From NCBI GenBank assembly GCA_963971405.1, contig OZ020492.1, positions 16,336,204 through 16,400,203 on the forward strand: a stretch of DNA of 64,000 nt. The letters run 5' to 3'. This document shows, piece by piece, positions 29,313 through 40,934 of the stretch (positions within the stretch are counted from its first letter, which is position 1; every line of letters begins with the position of its first letter). Source of the DNA: Psococerastis gibbosa (taxonomy: Eukaryota > Arthropoda > Insecta > Psocodea > Psocidae). The notes under the pieces were generated by a model, which saw nothing but the letters and a program-made list of their open reading frames with translations, was not told the DNA's origin and did not search any database. The translations under genes were made by a program, and so were the position numbers.

Positions 29313-30189
29313 AGAACCGGTCCGAGTTTACTCGAACATGCTTTCCAATTTATCAAAATTAGTACATAGAGAAAATGAGTAATTTATGGTAAATGATTTT
29401 CCTATGGCTACATTTCCGATATCTGGGGGGGGGGGGGTTACCCACCTGACGTCACTAGAGGTGAGGTAAATGCACACATTACCACACAGCAATACTGGCA
29501 GGGCACGCAATGCATTTGAGCGTGAATTTTCTATCATTTTTTCAAAAAAACATTTTTTTGTACAAAACCAAATACTTTTCTGGGAAAGCAACCTGTCCGG
29601 TTTCGCTACTCAATTTAACACCTAAAACATGCCTGAAGGTAGAAATCATCGATAGAAAGGTTTCGCAGAAAAATTATTTTTTATTAATTTTTCATTAAAA
29701 TTTAGTTATTTTTATTTTTTTACCCCCAGAAGCAAACTATCAAGGGGCAAGCGACCCCCCACATTTCATCAACATTAATAATAACTACAATATATGTGAA
29801 TTTAAAAGAAATCGTTGGAGCCGTTTTTGGGAAATAATTTTTTAGACGTTTTTTTGGAATTTTTTGGGAATAAAACCCCCCGAGATTGAATTGGCCCTAA
29901 AAAAAAACATTGTCCCGAGGTATGATTTTTGTGAACCTACATGCCGAGTTTCATCAAAATCGGCCGAGTAGTTTTCCCGGAAATCGACGCACAGACAGAC
30001 AGAGAGACAGACAGACAGACAGAACGACAGACAGACATACAGACAGACAGAGCGACAGACAGACATTTCGTAAAAACCACTTTTTTGGGTTCCTGGGACC
30101 TGAAAACGTGTAAGTCCGTTGAAATCTCAGAATCGAAAATTTCGACCATCACAAAGCTTTCCTTATACTACGTATAAATTGGAAAGCAA
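29313..30189 (-). repeat. R870 copy 2
   Basis: Same landmarks as the 6.0-kb copy: AGAACCGGTCCGAGTTTACT, G-tract (about 29,426-29,437), CCTGACGTCACTAGAGG and a long GACA array with AGCGACAGAC interruptions (29,993-30,065). It abuts the tail and first body bases of a SINE-A fragment (TTTTATTACTAAG, about 29,300). Confidence 0.75.
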
Positions 30190-30479
30190 TATCCTATAGT
30201 GGAGTCGAAATAAGCGGAATCGCTGAGGGATGTTAAGAGGAAATTTTGGAAATACAACATGGTGTCAGGGCAAATTAATTAAATTCTCGTTCCACTGTGG
30301 CTATATTGGCGAAGTCTCCCTTCGGATACCTTCTGGGATATATATATATACTTTGAAACTACTCAATATATTGATAACATGAACTATTGATGGTCTATAA
30401 TATATCATAGTCTTAATGAAAAGAGCGCACGACGTATTCCAGAAACAGGACTTGTTTTACAACTTTTATGGATTCAAGA

Positions 30480-30772
30480 TAATTTACAATATAACAAAAA
30501 TATTGTGTATTATCACGTTAATGTATTATAGAAGGTGTTTAAAGAACATTTTTGTCAATATTTATAAATAATAATAAGTTCTCACTCATGTTGTTTTAAT
30601 TTTTTTTCATAAAGTTTTTTTTCTCTCTCCTCTCCCGTTTTTTTCTTATCTTTCGTAATAATTTTAAGTACTGTATTTATAATACAATCATTTTAGGGTT
30701 AGCATGAAAATAGTCTCATTGTTTGCCCTTTGATTGTCAATAAAGTCGTTTTTCATTTCATTTCATTCCTCT
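30480..30772 (+). mobile_element. Probable LINE 3' end
   Basis: It finishes TCAATAAAGTCGTTTTTCAT followed by TTCATTTCATT. The same CAATAAAGTCGTTT plus ATTCATTC-type tail ends the LINE at 62,455 (other strand). No coding part remains recognisable; the 5' limit is a guess. Confidence 0.4.
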
Positions 30773-30821
30773 AAAAAGTGAGCATGAGTGTTTTAAATGA
30801 CGCTTAAGGAGAGTGAGATTT

Positions 30822-30955
30822 AATAATAATAATAATAATGACTTTTTGTTTTATTACTAAGCCAACCTAGTGGAGTTAGGGCTGCAAAGCCCTCTCTTAC
30901 ACTCAACTAGGAAGGCCCGGGACCGCCTGCTTTACATGCCCTCCGAAACATGGCC
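30822..30955 (-). mobile_element. SINE-A, head missing
   Basis: An AATAATAATAATAATG tail, then TATTACTAAGCCAACCTAGT, then CCGCCTGCTTTACATGCCCT. The sequence leaves the family after CATGG, before the tRNA-like head. Confidence 0.7.
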
Positions 30956-31161
30956 TGAATGTGTACTTACTTGGAGCGTAGAGTCAGTTGTCGATCGTTC
31001 GGGCACACCCATCGAGCGTTGGGCTCTTCCGTGCCCAAATCCACCATGGTACCTTAAATCATACAGAATAATAAAATATGTTATATGTTATGTATCCGCC
31101 TGTTTCGAGGTGCCTGTCTTTTATATTGCAGCCTACGATTCTCTATGCATTAGTCAAGAAG

Positions 31162-31411
31162 CACGTAGCCAGGATTTTATTTCGGGAGGAGCTAACTACC
31201 AGGGGTTGTGGGGGGGGGGTATGGAATACCCCCAGTAAAACGGCGGGTCAAGTCTTCCGTAATCTGCGGAAGTATCTTGCACTATCGAATCTACTGTATA
31301 TACACTGGATCGAGCGAGAGCAAATATAAATAAACTAAAAAAAATTCCCTCCCTTTTTTTAACATTTCGGGAGGGGCTTCAGCCCCCAAAGCCCCCTCCC
31401 TGGCTACGTGC
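31162..31411. mobile_element. G-tract MITE (CACGTAGCCAGG termini)
   Basis: CACGTAGCCAGGATTTTATT on the left and CCTGGCTACGTG on the right are inverted. The interior has a G-tract at about 31,210. I see no clear 8-bp target duplication. Confidence 0.6.
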
Positions 31412-31778
31412 CCGGCATGAGTTAGGCTAATAACGACAAAACATACCATTGGAGAATTTTCGAATAAAAACCCAACATGGCAAAATGCCTTCATCTGATT
31501 GGTGGGGCACTTCACCACACTTAACTTATGGCTGTTAGAAATTACACCGCACCAATTAGAGCGCAGAATTATATACGAAAGTGATAAGATTCACCTCAGT
31601 ATGGGGCCAATCACAGTGAGACTCTTGGCTGCACGAAAGAATCGACCACTGTACCTTGCTTAATACGGTCCTGACCGAAATTTTTTCCCATTTGAAGTGG
31701 TTTTGAATGTGAATGTTTTAAATAAAAATAAAAATAATAAAATAATTCCACAAATTAAATTTATATTGTGACCGCTGT

Positions 31779-32015
31779 AGTAGCAAAATGGTTGGACACA
31801 GTCCCAGGCCACGGTGTGGGCCCATAGGACAGTGGACCTCCTGATTATAGTGGATTCCGAACCACTTGGGAAACACAGTAAGTCACATGATTAGTTCGGA
31901 TCTGACCAGGACAAGCCTTACCATGTTTCCCTACCGGCACTGTGCACACGACCAAGTTATCTGCATCTTTGAACCTGCTCTCGTCCGCTGGATTCAACTT
32001 GGTATGGCGGCCGGC
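31779..32015 (-). mobile_element. CTA-tailed repeat R5 with 13-bp TSD
   Basis: The 237-bp unit is flanked by TTGTGACCGCTGT at 31,766-31,778 and 32,016-32,028. On the minus strand it starts GCCGGCCGCCATACC and ends in a short CTA tail. A long TSD and short repeat tail indicate LINE-mobilised retroposition. A weak B-box-like GGTTCAAAG is present. Further copies are at 51.9 kb (interrupted) and 58.8 kb. Confidence 0.75.
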
Positions 32016-32806
32016 TTGTGACCGCTGTTCAAAATTGTTTTATTATTTTTATTATTTATTTGTAATGTATCATTTCGACTAAGTCACTGGAGAAACTCTT
32101 ACATTGATGATTTATCCCTATTGATAAGGGGGGGGGGGTCAAACTCCCTATTGTAGAATAATAACATGATGTATGCGATTGTCGCGATAGGTGTGATACA
32201 TAGCATACATAGCAGGGGTCCTCCTCGAAAATGGAGGAAAAATTACATAAATGCTTTTGTATTCCGCGCCTTTTTAATTAAAAAATCCCCCGGGGGTTAC
32301 CCCCGGATACCTCTGGTTGCAGTTGTTTTGAATCTTCGTCTCTAAAAATCTAATTACCACTACCGAAATGCACTCACCCCACTTTTGGCCTAGGTTTAAA
32401 AAAAAAAATCATCCTACTACAGTATAGGCCTCACAAAAACTTTTCGCAAACCCTAGGGGCGGCACATACATATGTCCCAACCTCTCCCCCCCCCCCCCCT
32501 GAAGTGGGATCCCGCATACGTGCCTGCCAACAATGCTGGTACTTGATGAGACATATATATGTTCTTTTTACAAGATCCTAAAAGTTTATTTATCCGAAGG
32601 GATAATGCCATAAGCCACTTCTTAGCTATATCGACTTCCCATTTTTATTGCATTGTAACACGGAAAACGTTTTCCGGCAAAATAGAACACAGTAGGTGTT
32701 TTAGTTCGTGATGATCCATAAAACTTCTCATGACAAGTAATGCTTATTTTTCTTTCACCAATGTGTTGAGCTCCTTTCAGATGTCAGATGACGAAACAAT
32801 ATAATG

Positions 32807-33018
32807 TCAGGACATGTAGAGTAGTGGTACAGACTCTGACTTTCACCGGAAAGGTTTTTGGTTCGAGTCCCCCACTTGCTACATTTTCTTCGGAGGGCAT
32901 GTAAAGCAGGTGGCCCCGGGCTTTCCTAGTTGAGTGTAAGAGAGGGCTTTATAGCCCTAACTCCGCTAGGTTGGCTTACTAATAGAACAAAAAAAAAGTC
33001 CTTATTTATTTATAATAC
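32807..33018 (+). mobile_element. SINE-A, most complete copy
   Basis: Head ACATGTAGAGTAGTGGTACA (A-box-like), B-box GGTTCGAGTCCC about 45 bases later, body CTTCGGAGGGCATGTAAAGC to CTCCGCTAGGTTGGCTTACT, then AACAAAAAAAAAGTCC and a TTATTTATTTA tail. It is the best single reference for the family here. Confidence 0.85.
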
Positions 33019-33504
33019 GGGCTGGGAAAATATTTCCAACGGTGCTTCATACCTTCTTGTATGATTAAGTAAATAAACAAATATCTATTTCTGTTAAATT
33101 ATATACAATCAAGTAACCAACAAGACGACAAGACGTAGTTGACAAGAAAGTATGCAAGGATTTTGAAGCGTATTGTATTGTCAAAACTGGATTCTGGAGC
33201 TTAAGTGAATTTAAGCGAATGGCGATGTTGCGTGACAGTCATATGAACCATGGCTACATAGGTTAGGTACGTATACACTTGTATTGTATTGTATAGCAGG
33301 TATTTATACGCCTAACATAGGTGCTACCCGCTCGACAAACCGACAAAATGCTATTTTTTTCCTCCTTTTCAATTCGACTGCTTGTTTTTCGGGTATTGTT
33401 TCATTTTTTACGTTGTCAGGGATGTCGGTTTTGCACTTTGTCTGTTGGCAACACATTATAAGCTTGGTTATTTAAATTTATTATTATAACCCGACAGGTA
33501 TCGT

Positions 33505-33930
33505 TGTCAACCAGGTTTCAATGGTGTAAGATACTTTTTAACCAATGGTTAGTTGGACTTACACTGACTGTTGGCTCGTATCTGTACTTGGTTAAGTCAT
33601 GCTTCCGCCTGTTTCATTGCGTCAATGGTAAGCTTGTCTCAGCTTGTCCATTATCGCATGTAACGGGTGTAGGTTGTCATTGAGAACATATACCAGTTTG
33701 CCAATCGCCGAAAATTCACAAAGAAACAATAAAAATTAATGCCCGAAATCCATAGGGTCGTTGGCATTGGACAAGGGACCTATTGGCCACAATAAGTAGG
33801 CCTGGGCCCACAAAAAGTCAAAGTCATCGAACAATTAAGTCGGAACTCACTGTGAGAGGAAGGGGGTGATGTTTCTGGGGTGGGTGCTACCACCATCATC
33901 AGTCTAAGTCCTGAGGGGGACTAATGGTTA
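33505..33930 (+). repeat. R-TGA, longest copy
   Basis: It runs from TCAATGGTGTAAGATACTTT to CATCATCAGTCTAAGTCCTG. Landmarks are GTTAAGTCATGCTTCCGCCT, AATGGTAAGCTTGTCTCAG, TTGGCATTGGACAAGGGACC and GGGGTGGGTGCTACCACC. No termini or duplications are clear, and the type of element is unknown. Confidence 0.6.
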
Positions 33931-34303
33931 AAACGGTTAAAATAAATAGAAATTGAGAAATATTTCAGGAACGAAAATATTGAAATAACGGGATTGGAAG
34001 TTTCATCTAATGAAAGAGAAGACGATATGAAGCTATGAAACCTTGCTTCTCCTTTTCAAAGCCAGGGATGTTCCTACCAATGAAAATGATATTGGTTAGA
34101 CAGGCCCATAGAATTCAATCTAAGAGAAACCCTACATCTTCTCCAGTAATTGGTAGACTGAAAAATAGCCGGCTTCGATAGAAGGTATTAAACGCGTGGA
34201 AGAACGTACTGTGAAGTGTCTTCACGAAAAAGAATCAAATTCATTATGTAGCTGTAAACCTATATTATTTTCCTTACATTGGTAATATTACTTTTTTAAA
34301 TAA

Positions 34304-35040
34304 AAGAACCGATCCGAGTTTACTCGAACATGCTTTCCTATTTATCAATTAGTAGATGGAGAAAATGAGTAATTTCATGGTAAATAATTTTCCTATGGTT
34401 AAATTTCTGATATCGCGGGGGGGGGGGGGGGGGCTTGTCCACCTGACGTCACTGGAGGTGAGGTAACGTAAGGTAACGTAAGGGTAAGGGCACGCAATGC
34501 ATTTGACAGTGAATTTTCCATCATTTTTTCAAAAAAACTTTTTTCCACAAAACCAAATAGATTTTTTGCGAAAGCAACCTGTCCGGTTTCGTTACTCAAT
34601 TTAACACCTAAAACATGCCTGAAGGTAGAAATCATCAATGTTTTAGTCATTTTTCATTAAATTTAGTTATTTTTGTTTTTTTACCCCCAGAAGCACAATA
34701 TAGGTGAATTTAAAAGAAATCATTGGAGCCGTTTTTGAGAAATAATTTTTTTAGACGTTTTTTTTTAGTTTTTTGAGTATTAAACCCCCCCAAATTGAGT
34801 TAGCCCAAAATAAAAACAATTATCTCAAGGTATGATTTTTTGTAAACCTACATGCCAAATTTAATCCACCGAGTAGTTTGCCCGGAAATCGATGAGCAGA
34901 CAGACAGACAGAGCTACAGACAGACATTTCGTAAAAAACATTTTTTTGGGTTCCTGGGACCTCAAAACGTGTAAATCCGTTGATTGAAAATTTCGACCAT
35001 CACAAAGCTTTCCTTATACTACGTATAAATTGGAAAGCAA
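34304..35040 (-). repeat. R870 copy 3, internally deleted
   Basis: Same ends as the other copies; about 130 bp shorter, with deletions near the GACGTCACTGG block and around the AGAAGCAAACTATC block. The GACA array is short (34,898-34,926). Confidence 0.75.
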
Positions 35041-35204
35041 TAAAATAAAATGTTATTTTGAGGGGAACTACGAATAATTTAAAATGAGTGCCCTTTACTA
35101 ATTTTATTGCTATTCGCTTGTTTTGCTCGCATATTTTGGATAATTTGTTAGATATATGCACCTAGACCTACAGGTGGGTCAGGAAAAAAATTATGCAATA
35201 GTAT

Positions 35205-35640
35205 AAAATAATTAATAAATAAATATTGACTTATTTATTCTATTACTGAGCCAACCTAAGTTAAAGCTATAAAGCCCTCTCTTACACTCAACTAGGAAGC
35301 AGGGACGGATCCTTGGGGGGGGGGGCGGTGGGGGCGGTCGCCCCCCCCCCCCCCCCCCCGAGAAAAATAGCTTTATACTAGATAGAATGGACTTTTGAAG
35401 GAAATGAAGAGAAATTGTTACTCAAGTAAGGGAAACGCGATATTTTTCAGGTCACCGCCCCCCCCCCCCCCGAAAACTTTTTTTGAAACCGTGCCTGCTA
35501 GGAAGACCCGGGACCGCCTGCTTTACATGGCCTCCGAAGCATGGCCAGAAAGTGCTGCAAGTGTGGGACTCGAACCAACAACCTTTTGGGTGAAAGTTGG
35601 AGTCTGTACCACTATTCTACATGTCCTGATGTATAGTATA
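35205..35640 (-). mobile_element. SINE-A split by a hAT MITE
   Basis: The tail and half the body lie at 35,205-35,299 and the rest, with tRNA-like head, at 35,498-35,640. The break is inside AACTAGGAAG, and removing the insert plus one 8-bp repeat restores a continuous SINE. Confidence 0.85.
35300..35497. mobile_element. hAT-type MITE inside SINE-A, perfect TSD
   Basis: Termini CAGGGACGGATCC and GAAACCGTGCCTG, flanks CTAGGAAG at 35,292-35,299 and 35,498-35,505. The 198-bp interior has two C-tracts and a G-tract. Confidence 0.9.
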
Positions 35641-35854
35641 GCCCAGTAGTTGGCAATTTGTTTTAGCCAAAGAGTCAAATATGAACATTTCAACAATTTA
35701 AAAAAAATGGGAGCCAAATCTTGCTTGCTTAGTATACTTACGCCAATGCCAAAGAGCCTTGACTGCTGTTACAGTCCGTCTACGTGTTTAATTACCTACC
35801 CGAGCACAATCATTTCACATTTCCCGGCGTGGATAGCTAATAGTGTAGGCTAGA

Positions 35855-35918
35855 CATGGACGGATTTTCCTATTTTGACCCAATCCCCCCCCCCCCAAAT
35901 GGGCTGGATCCGTCCCTG
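35855..35918. mobile_element. 64-bp hAT-type MITE
   Basis: Termini CATGGACGGAT and GGATCCGTCCCTG. Flanks AGGCTAGA and AGACTAGA match at 7 of 8 bases. It matches the family at 35,300, reduced to ends plus a short C-tract. Confidence 0.65.
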
Positions 35919-36002
35919 AGACTAGACGTATACATGTGTAACTTTTAATCATACTTTATTTTTCAGTCTGATAGCCCTTACCCATTTGGGTTGTGTGGAA
36001 CA

Positions 36003-36212
36003 TAAATAAATAAATAAATAAGGACTTTTTGTTCTATTACTAAGCCAACCTAGCGGAGCTAGGGCTGTTAAGCCCTCTCACACTCAACTAGGAAGGCCCG
36101 GGACCGCCTGCTTTACATGCCCTCCGAAGCAAGACCAGAAAATGTAGGAAGTGTAAGACTCGAACCAACAACCTTTCGGGTGAAAATCAGAGTCCGTACC
36201 ACTACTCTACAT
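36003..36212 (-). mobile_element. SINE-A, full-length-like
   Basis: ATAAATAAATAAATAAATAA tail, body (CTAAGCCAACCTAGCGGAGC), head with complement GACTCGAACCAACAACC and CCACTACTCTACAT. All family parts are present. Confidence 0.85.
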
Positions 36213-36615
36213 ACGATATTTTCCTTTTCGAATTGCCTTTCGAACCTCGGCTTCTTCAAAGTCCAGTTTTCTACAAACTGGATTTAGTTGGTTTAATATA
36301 ATATCTTAAGGGTGATCGATGTAATAATTTCAATTTTATATCTGACAGATATATCATGCCACTATATGTTGAATTTCAAAGCTTTACTTTTGATGGTGAA
36401 TTTGGTGATTGCACGTCAAATCAAGGTATATGAAGAGGATATCCTCAGACATAGAGAGAGTGAGGGGGGGGGGGGGTTTCTTCCTCCAGTACTCAAGTAG
36501 TCTTCAACAAACTAATAACTAGCTACAGTAACTCCATAACTGTCATATTTACCAGTAAAATAGGTCAATTTAATTACGAAGGCTTACTAAGGAGTTACGT
36601 GAAGAAGCAGTATAC

Positions 36616-36842
36616 TCCGGGATGATTGGCCGTGTTCATTCTGAAAGCGTACTTCCGAACGTTTCGTCAACATCTGCGGTTGGCTTCTTCACCGGAACTC
36701 CGTAGACTTTTAATATTGTATCTCGGCGGCTCAGCAGGAACTGAGAAGTCTACGAAGTTCCACGGAAGATGTCGATCGGAGATGTTGACAAAACGTTTGG
36801 AAGTACGCTTTCAGAACGACCATGGCCTAACATCCCGGATTC
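36616..36842. repeat. Foldback FB-C, copy 2
   Basis: The left arm CCGGGATGATTGGCCGTG ... GAAAGCGTACTTC ... ACGTTTCGTCAACATC pairs with GATGTTGACAAAACGT ... GAAGTACGCTTTC ... CATCCCGG over roughly 80 bp. A shorter inner inverted repeat (GTAGACTT/AAGTCTAC) extends the hairpin. Confidence 0.7.
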
Positions 36843-36849
36843 TACTCCT

Positions 36850-37045
36850 TCTAGCGACTTCGGTGGCAAGGTGGTAGCGTGCTTGTACGAGTCTCAACAC
36901 ACCTTGCGATCGAAGACTTGTCGTAACTCGACACAAGTACGTATTAGGTTACCTAGTGAGGCGATTGAAGTGGATAATCGGATATCGTACATTCATTAAA
37001 TTGTTTGCACGCGATTAATCTTAATTAAAAATAAATAAATAAAAC
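36850..37045 (+). mobile_element. SINE-B copy
   Basis: AGCGACTTCGGTGGCAAGGT, then GCGTGCTTGTACGAGTCTC, then TACATTCATTAAATTGTTTG and an AAATAAATAAATAAAA tail. It starts directly after the FB-C right arm. Confidence 0.75.
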
Positions 37046-37129
37046 TCCTTTCAGAATTTGGTAACTGACAGTTAGCGTATCATACACTTTATCATACTAG
37101 CTGTAACTATACAAAATCATAATTAAAGA

Positions 37130-37978
37130 ACCGGTATGAGTGAACAATGCTAAATTTTATCAAGTAGTATGGGTACCTAAATCGATTTATTTTTATTGCT
37201 TTCCAATTTATACGTAGTATAAGGAAAGCTTTGTGATGGTCGAAATTTTCGATTCCGAGATTTCAACGGATTTACACGTTTTGTGGCCCCAGGATCCCAA
37301 AAAAGTGGTTTTTAAGAAATGTCGGTCTGTCGCTCTGTCTGTCTGTATGTCTGTCTGGCTGTTCATCTATTTCCGGGCAAACTACTCGGCTGATTTTGAT
37401 GAAATTTTGCATATAGGTTCAGAAAACACATACCTCGCTCGAGATGATTTTTTTTATTTTGGGCTAACTCAATTTGGGGGGGTTTTATTTTAAAAAAAAA
37501 AACTCCAAAAAACGTCTAAAAAAATTATATCTCAAAAACTGCTCCAACGATTTCTTTTAAATTCACATATATTATAGTCGTTATTAATATTAACAAAATA
37601 CGTGGGGTCGCTTGCCCCTTGATAGTTTGCTTCAGGGGGTAAAAAAATAAAAATAACTCAATTTTCATGAAAAATGACTAAAAAATATATTTTCTGTGGA
37701 ACCTTTCTATCGATGATTTCTACCTTCAGGTATGTTTTAAGTGTTCAATAGGGTAATAAGGGTTTCATTCCCAAAAAAATATTTTCTTCTGTGCAAAAAA
37801 TTATTTTTTGAGACATTATGTGTGTGTCATTGTTACTACTGTTACAATATATTGGTCTGTTCGTTCCAGAATTTGCAATTACGTTTTAAGGTTTTTTTTA
37901 CTATATTGAGGTGGACCCCCCCCCCCTCTCGAGGGATCTGAAATTCAACCATAGGGAAATTATTTCCTATGAAATTAC
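37130..37978 (+). repeat. R870 copy 4 with an inverted end piece
   Basis: From 37,197 it runs TTGCTTTCCAATTTATACGT to the ATTATTTCCTATGAAATTAC block; the last 60 bp are missing. Just before it, 37,130-37,165 resembles the opposite R870 end (AAGAACCGGTATGAGTG) in inverted orientation, so two ends meet head to head. CTGT array at 37,330-37,362. Confidence 0.65.
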
Positions 37979-38040
37979 ACATGTATACATCTACTACTAC
38001 TTACACAACAGAACGGACAACTCTCTTGACTTACTTTGAC

Positions 38041-38640
38041 TTAAGTTGGCGCTGTCAGCCCTGGGGGACTTTTGGCCGCATTCACAACACCACGCCACCG
38101 GATCCTGTCCTTCGCCAGATCACACCAATTATCGGCCCGAAGGCCAACTTCCTGCATATCTTCGTTTAGCTGGTCGCCATAGCGTCGTCTCGGACGCCCC
38201 AAAGGTCTTCTTCTGTTGGGACATGCCATCCATACTGCTTGTGCTGTTCTATCCGCTGGCATACGGACGACGTGTCCCATCCACTGGAGCCTTCTGCTTC
38301 GTAGTATTTGTGTGACCTCTGGCGAGCCGAAGAGTTGGTGGATTTCTTCGTTCGTTCGGATTCTCCAACTGTTGTTTTCAAAAACTCTTCCGAATATTCT
38401 CCGTAACATCTTGTTCTCGAAAACAGCCAACGCTCTTGATTCTTTCTTTGTCAGGGCCCATGCTTCACCACCATATATAAGGACAGGTAGGATTAGCGTC
38501 TTGTAAAGCCTGATCTTTGTTGTCCATGATAAAATCCGAGTCGAGAATAGTGCTCATGTTTGGAAGAAAGCTACATTGGCTGATTTAATTCTGTTAAGAA
38601 CGTCTTGACTGATCTTGTTGTCGGACGTGATGATGGACCC
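38041..38640 (-). pseudogene. RTE-type LINE, C-terminal fragment
   Basis: The minus strand encodes KTLILPVLIYGGEAWALTKK, then FENKMLRRIFG, WRIRTNEEIHQLF, RSRRLQWMGHVVRMP and a Trp-rich end (NWCDLAKDRIRWRG). This order is the C-terminal region of RTE-clade LINE proteins, downstream of the RT domain. A stop and frame change near 38,550 show decay. The RT core is absent. Confidence 0.8.
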
Positions 38641-38738
38641 TCTCTACCACTCTCTACCACTAAATAATCGGTAAACATTCCCAATTTCCTAGCGCAAATT
38701 CCCAACAGGGACCCGCGCTTTAAAAAAAAAATATATAT
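38641..38738 (+). mobile_element. 3' end of a LINE shared with 57.1 kb
   Basis: AAATAATCGGTAAACATTCC, AATTCCCAACAGGGACCCGC and GCTTTA plus A-run are shared with 57,057-57,125, where they follow a LINE coding end. Only 3' UTR and tail remain, merging into a TA microsatellite. Confidence 0.6.
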
Positions 38739-38749
38739 ATATATATATA

Positions 38750-38803
38750 CTAATTTATAAATTGGAAAGCATGTTCGAGTGAACTCGGACCGTTTCTTTG
38801 CTA
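38750..38803 (+). repeat. R870 terminal fragment
   Basis: ATAAATTGGAAAGCATGTTC followed by GAGTGAACTCGGACC matches the outer end of R870; nothing else of the family is present. Confidence 0.6.
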
Positions 38804-39003
38804 AGCCGTTTAAGTTCCACTGAATGAAAAAAGCCATCAATATTCTTCGTCACCTCCCCCCCCCCCCCAACAAGGACAATTGCCATTTCGCTTTCAGTAT
38901 CTGTTGTGTTGTGACTGGAATTTCCTCCCGTGTTTTTGCTGATCTTTTGCCTTTTGTTTACAACTCGACGTACGTTTTGCTACGGACTTACCAGCTTGGT
39001 GAC

Positions 39004-40485
39004 TAACACCTTTCGAGGTGTGGTTCGTTTTGGGGAGGGCGTTCTTTGAACTGCGCCTAGTATATTGTATAGCTTGTCAATTTTTTTCCATTCATCCGCT
39101 ATAGTACCGAAACCAATTCCGTGCATGGTAAACAGCTGTTAGCGATATATAAATGATTATATGAGTAATGTAGTTACATGAGAAATAATAGCCTTAGGAT
39201 TAAATATTGGCTGCCTCGTTTTTCCCTATCCTTAAACAATGGATTGATCAAGTGTCCAAAGTCCAAGTCCAAATATACCAATATATGAGTATTAGTACAC
39301 AGTAATAATGACAAGGTACGCAATGCATGGGGCACAGATTTTCCATTCTAAAAAAAATCTTCAAAACCAAATCTTGATTTGAAAAACTACCTGCTTGGTT
39401 TTGTTGCTCTATTTAGCACCTAAAACATACCTGAAGTTAGAAATTTATGCAGCCTAGAATTAACTACTGCAGTTTTTTTCACTTTGTATGAAACTTCGTA
39501 AAAACATGTTTTTCTCTTGTTATTGCCTTTCGGAGAAACTGGGAGTTGTTTTGTATGAGAGAGTTTTCTATAAATTTAATAAAATTGAAATACCTGAGAC
39601 ATATTTGATGATCTAAAATGAAGATATGTTTTAATTATGATATTAAAATTGCAACTTTTGAATTGCAACTACATTTTTCTCCTTATACTATCTAGAATAA
39701 TTATAAGTAAATTATTTACTTGGATAGTTTTATGTTTAAGAATTTTAACATGATAATGGCGGAGAAGATGAATGAAGGTCAACCCCTGAAGGTCAAACCC
39801 CCACGGAAATTTTTGAGCGAACGAAACTGTTATATACCGTACCTAAAATTGCATTCACCCTGTTTGTAATAGTACTCACATTGTTATCAGTGTTATCCAA
39901 GCTACCACATTACGTGCAGCGGCTTTCGGCTGAAATTCCATTCCATTATTGATTTATCCGCTTTACCAGCTTTAACCAAACCTGAATTATGTGCAATTAG
40001 CTAACGCGTTGGTTTGCTCTAAGCGAAATGTAGAAAAACAGTGATTTATTCACTCTATTTGAAGACCAACTATTTCATTCCAAAAACATCTAAGTCAAAA
40101 ATTAAATTAACAAAATTTAGCAAAAAAAGGAGTTTTTTTTTATATTTTGTCATAGCTTAGAGAGCAACCATGCGCAACCGGACGGTGCCAACTGATTTTA
40201 TAATTCTTATTTTTCGGTGTTTTCTCTATATAATTTGTAAGATTCGCAAAACTTCAAAATGAAAAAAACACCTACAGATTCAGTATGGCATGTTTCTCGG
40301 AAACGGTTAGAGTTGGGAAAATCTTGTTTAAAAAACCACTCATGATGGCACTATCAACATCGTACCTGAATCTTACATTAGGTATAGGTACAGTCAAACT
40401 TGAAGCCTGAAATCTGAATGTATATATAATATATATATGTATATATAATAGGTATACAGGGAGGACGGACTTCTGAAAAGGGGAT
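39004..40485. other. AT-rich stretch, possible diverged R870-like parts
   Basis: Around 39,300-39,450 there are faint similarities to R870 (GGTACGCAATGCATGGGG, TTAGCACCTAAAACATACCTG split over two lines), so an old copy may be present. Otherwise no gene, exon or repeat was recognised. A TA-rich run lies at 40,420-40,450. Confidence 0.35.
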
Positions 40486-40672
40486 CAAGGGCGGATCCAT
40501 CGGCAAATGTAGGGGGGGTCACAAGTTGTGTGTGTAGGTGTGCAGCCTATACCCCCCACCCCCCCCCCCCCCCGAGAAATCGTTTTTGTAAAAAATATTT
40601 TTACTATCTTATAAATTTACTCATTTACGGGGGGTACTGACCCCCGTAACTTGCCCCGTGGATCCGCCATTG
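40486..40672. mobile_element. G-tract hAT-type MITE
   Basis: CAAGGGCGGATCCAT and GTGGATCCGCCATTG are inverted ends. Flanks AAGGGGAT and GAGAGGAT agree at 6 of 8. The interior has G- and C-tracts. Confidence 0.65.
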
Positions 40673-40934
40673 GAGAGGATTTTAAAAGTCTGAAAAACGT
40701 TATGCGCTTGCAAATGACTGCTTCCCGCTTGCCAGCTCACAGTCATGTTACTATAATAATAATTAATTGATTGTATAATATGTATGATAAATAATAATCA
40801 ATTAAATTAATGATTCGGTCCCACCTTGGTCACCAACCACCACATTTCCTCTGAGTCATGTTTATTTTACTCAGGTCGCTTGTTGTAGGCGTCCTGCTTT
40901 CACTCCCATGGAGGAGAATCGGCGAATCTTATTG

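Noticed and set aside
29842..30177. Frames with CLSVCLSV and TDRQTDRQ repeats
   Set aside because: Translations of the GACA/CTGT array in R870.
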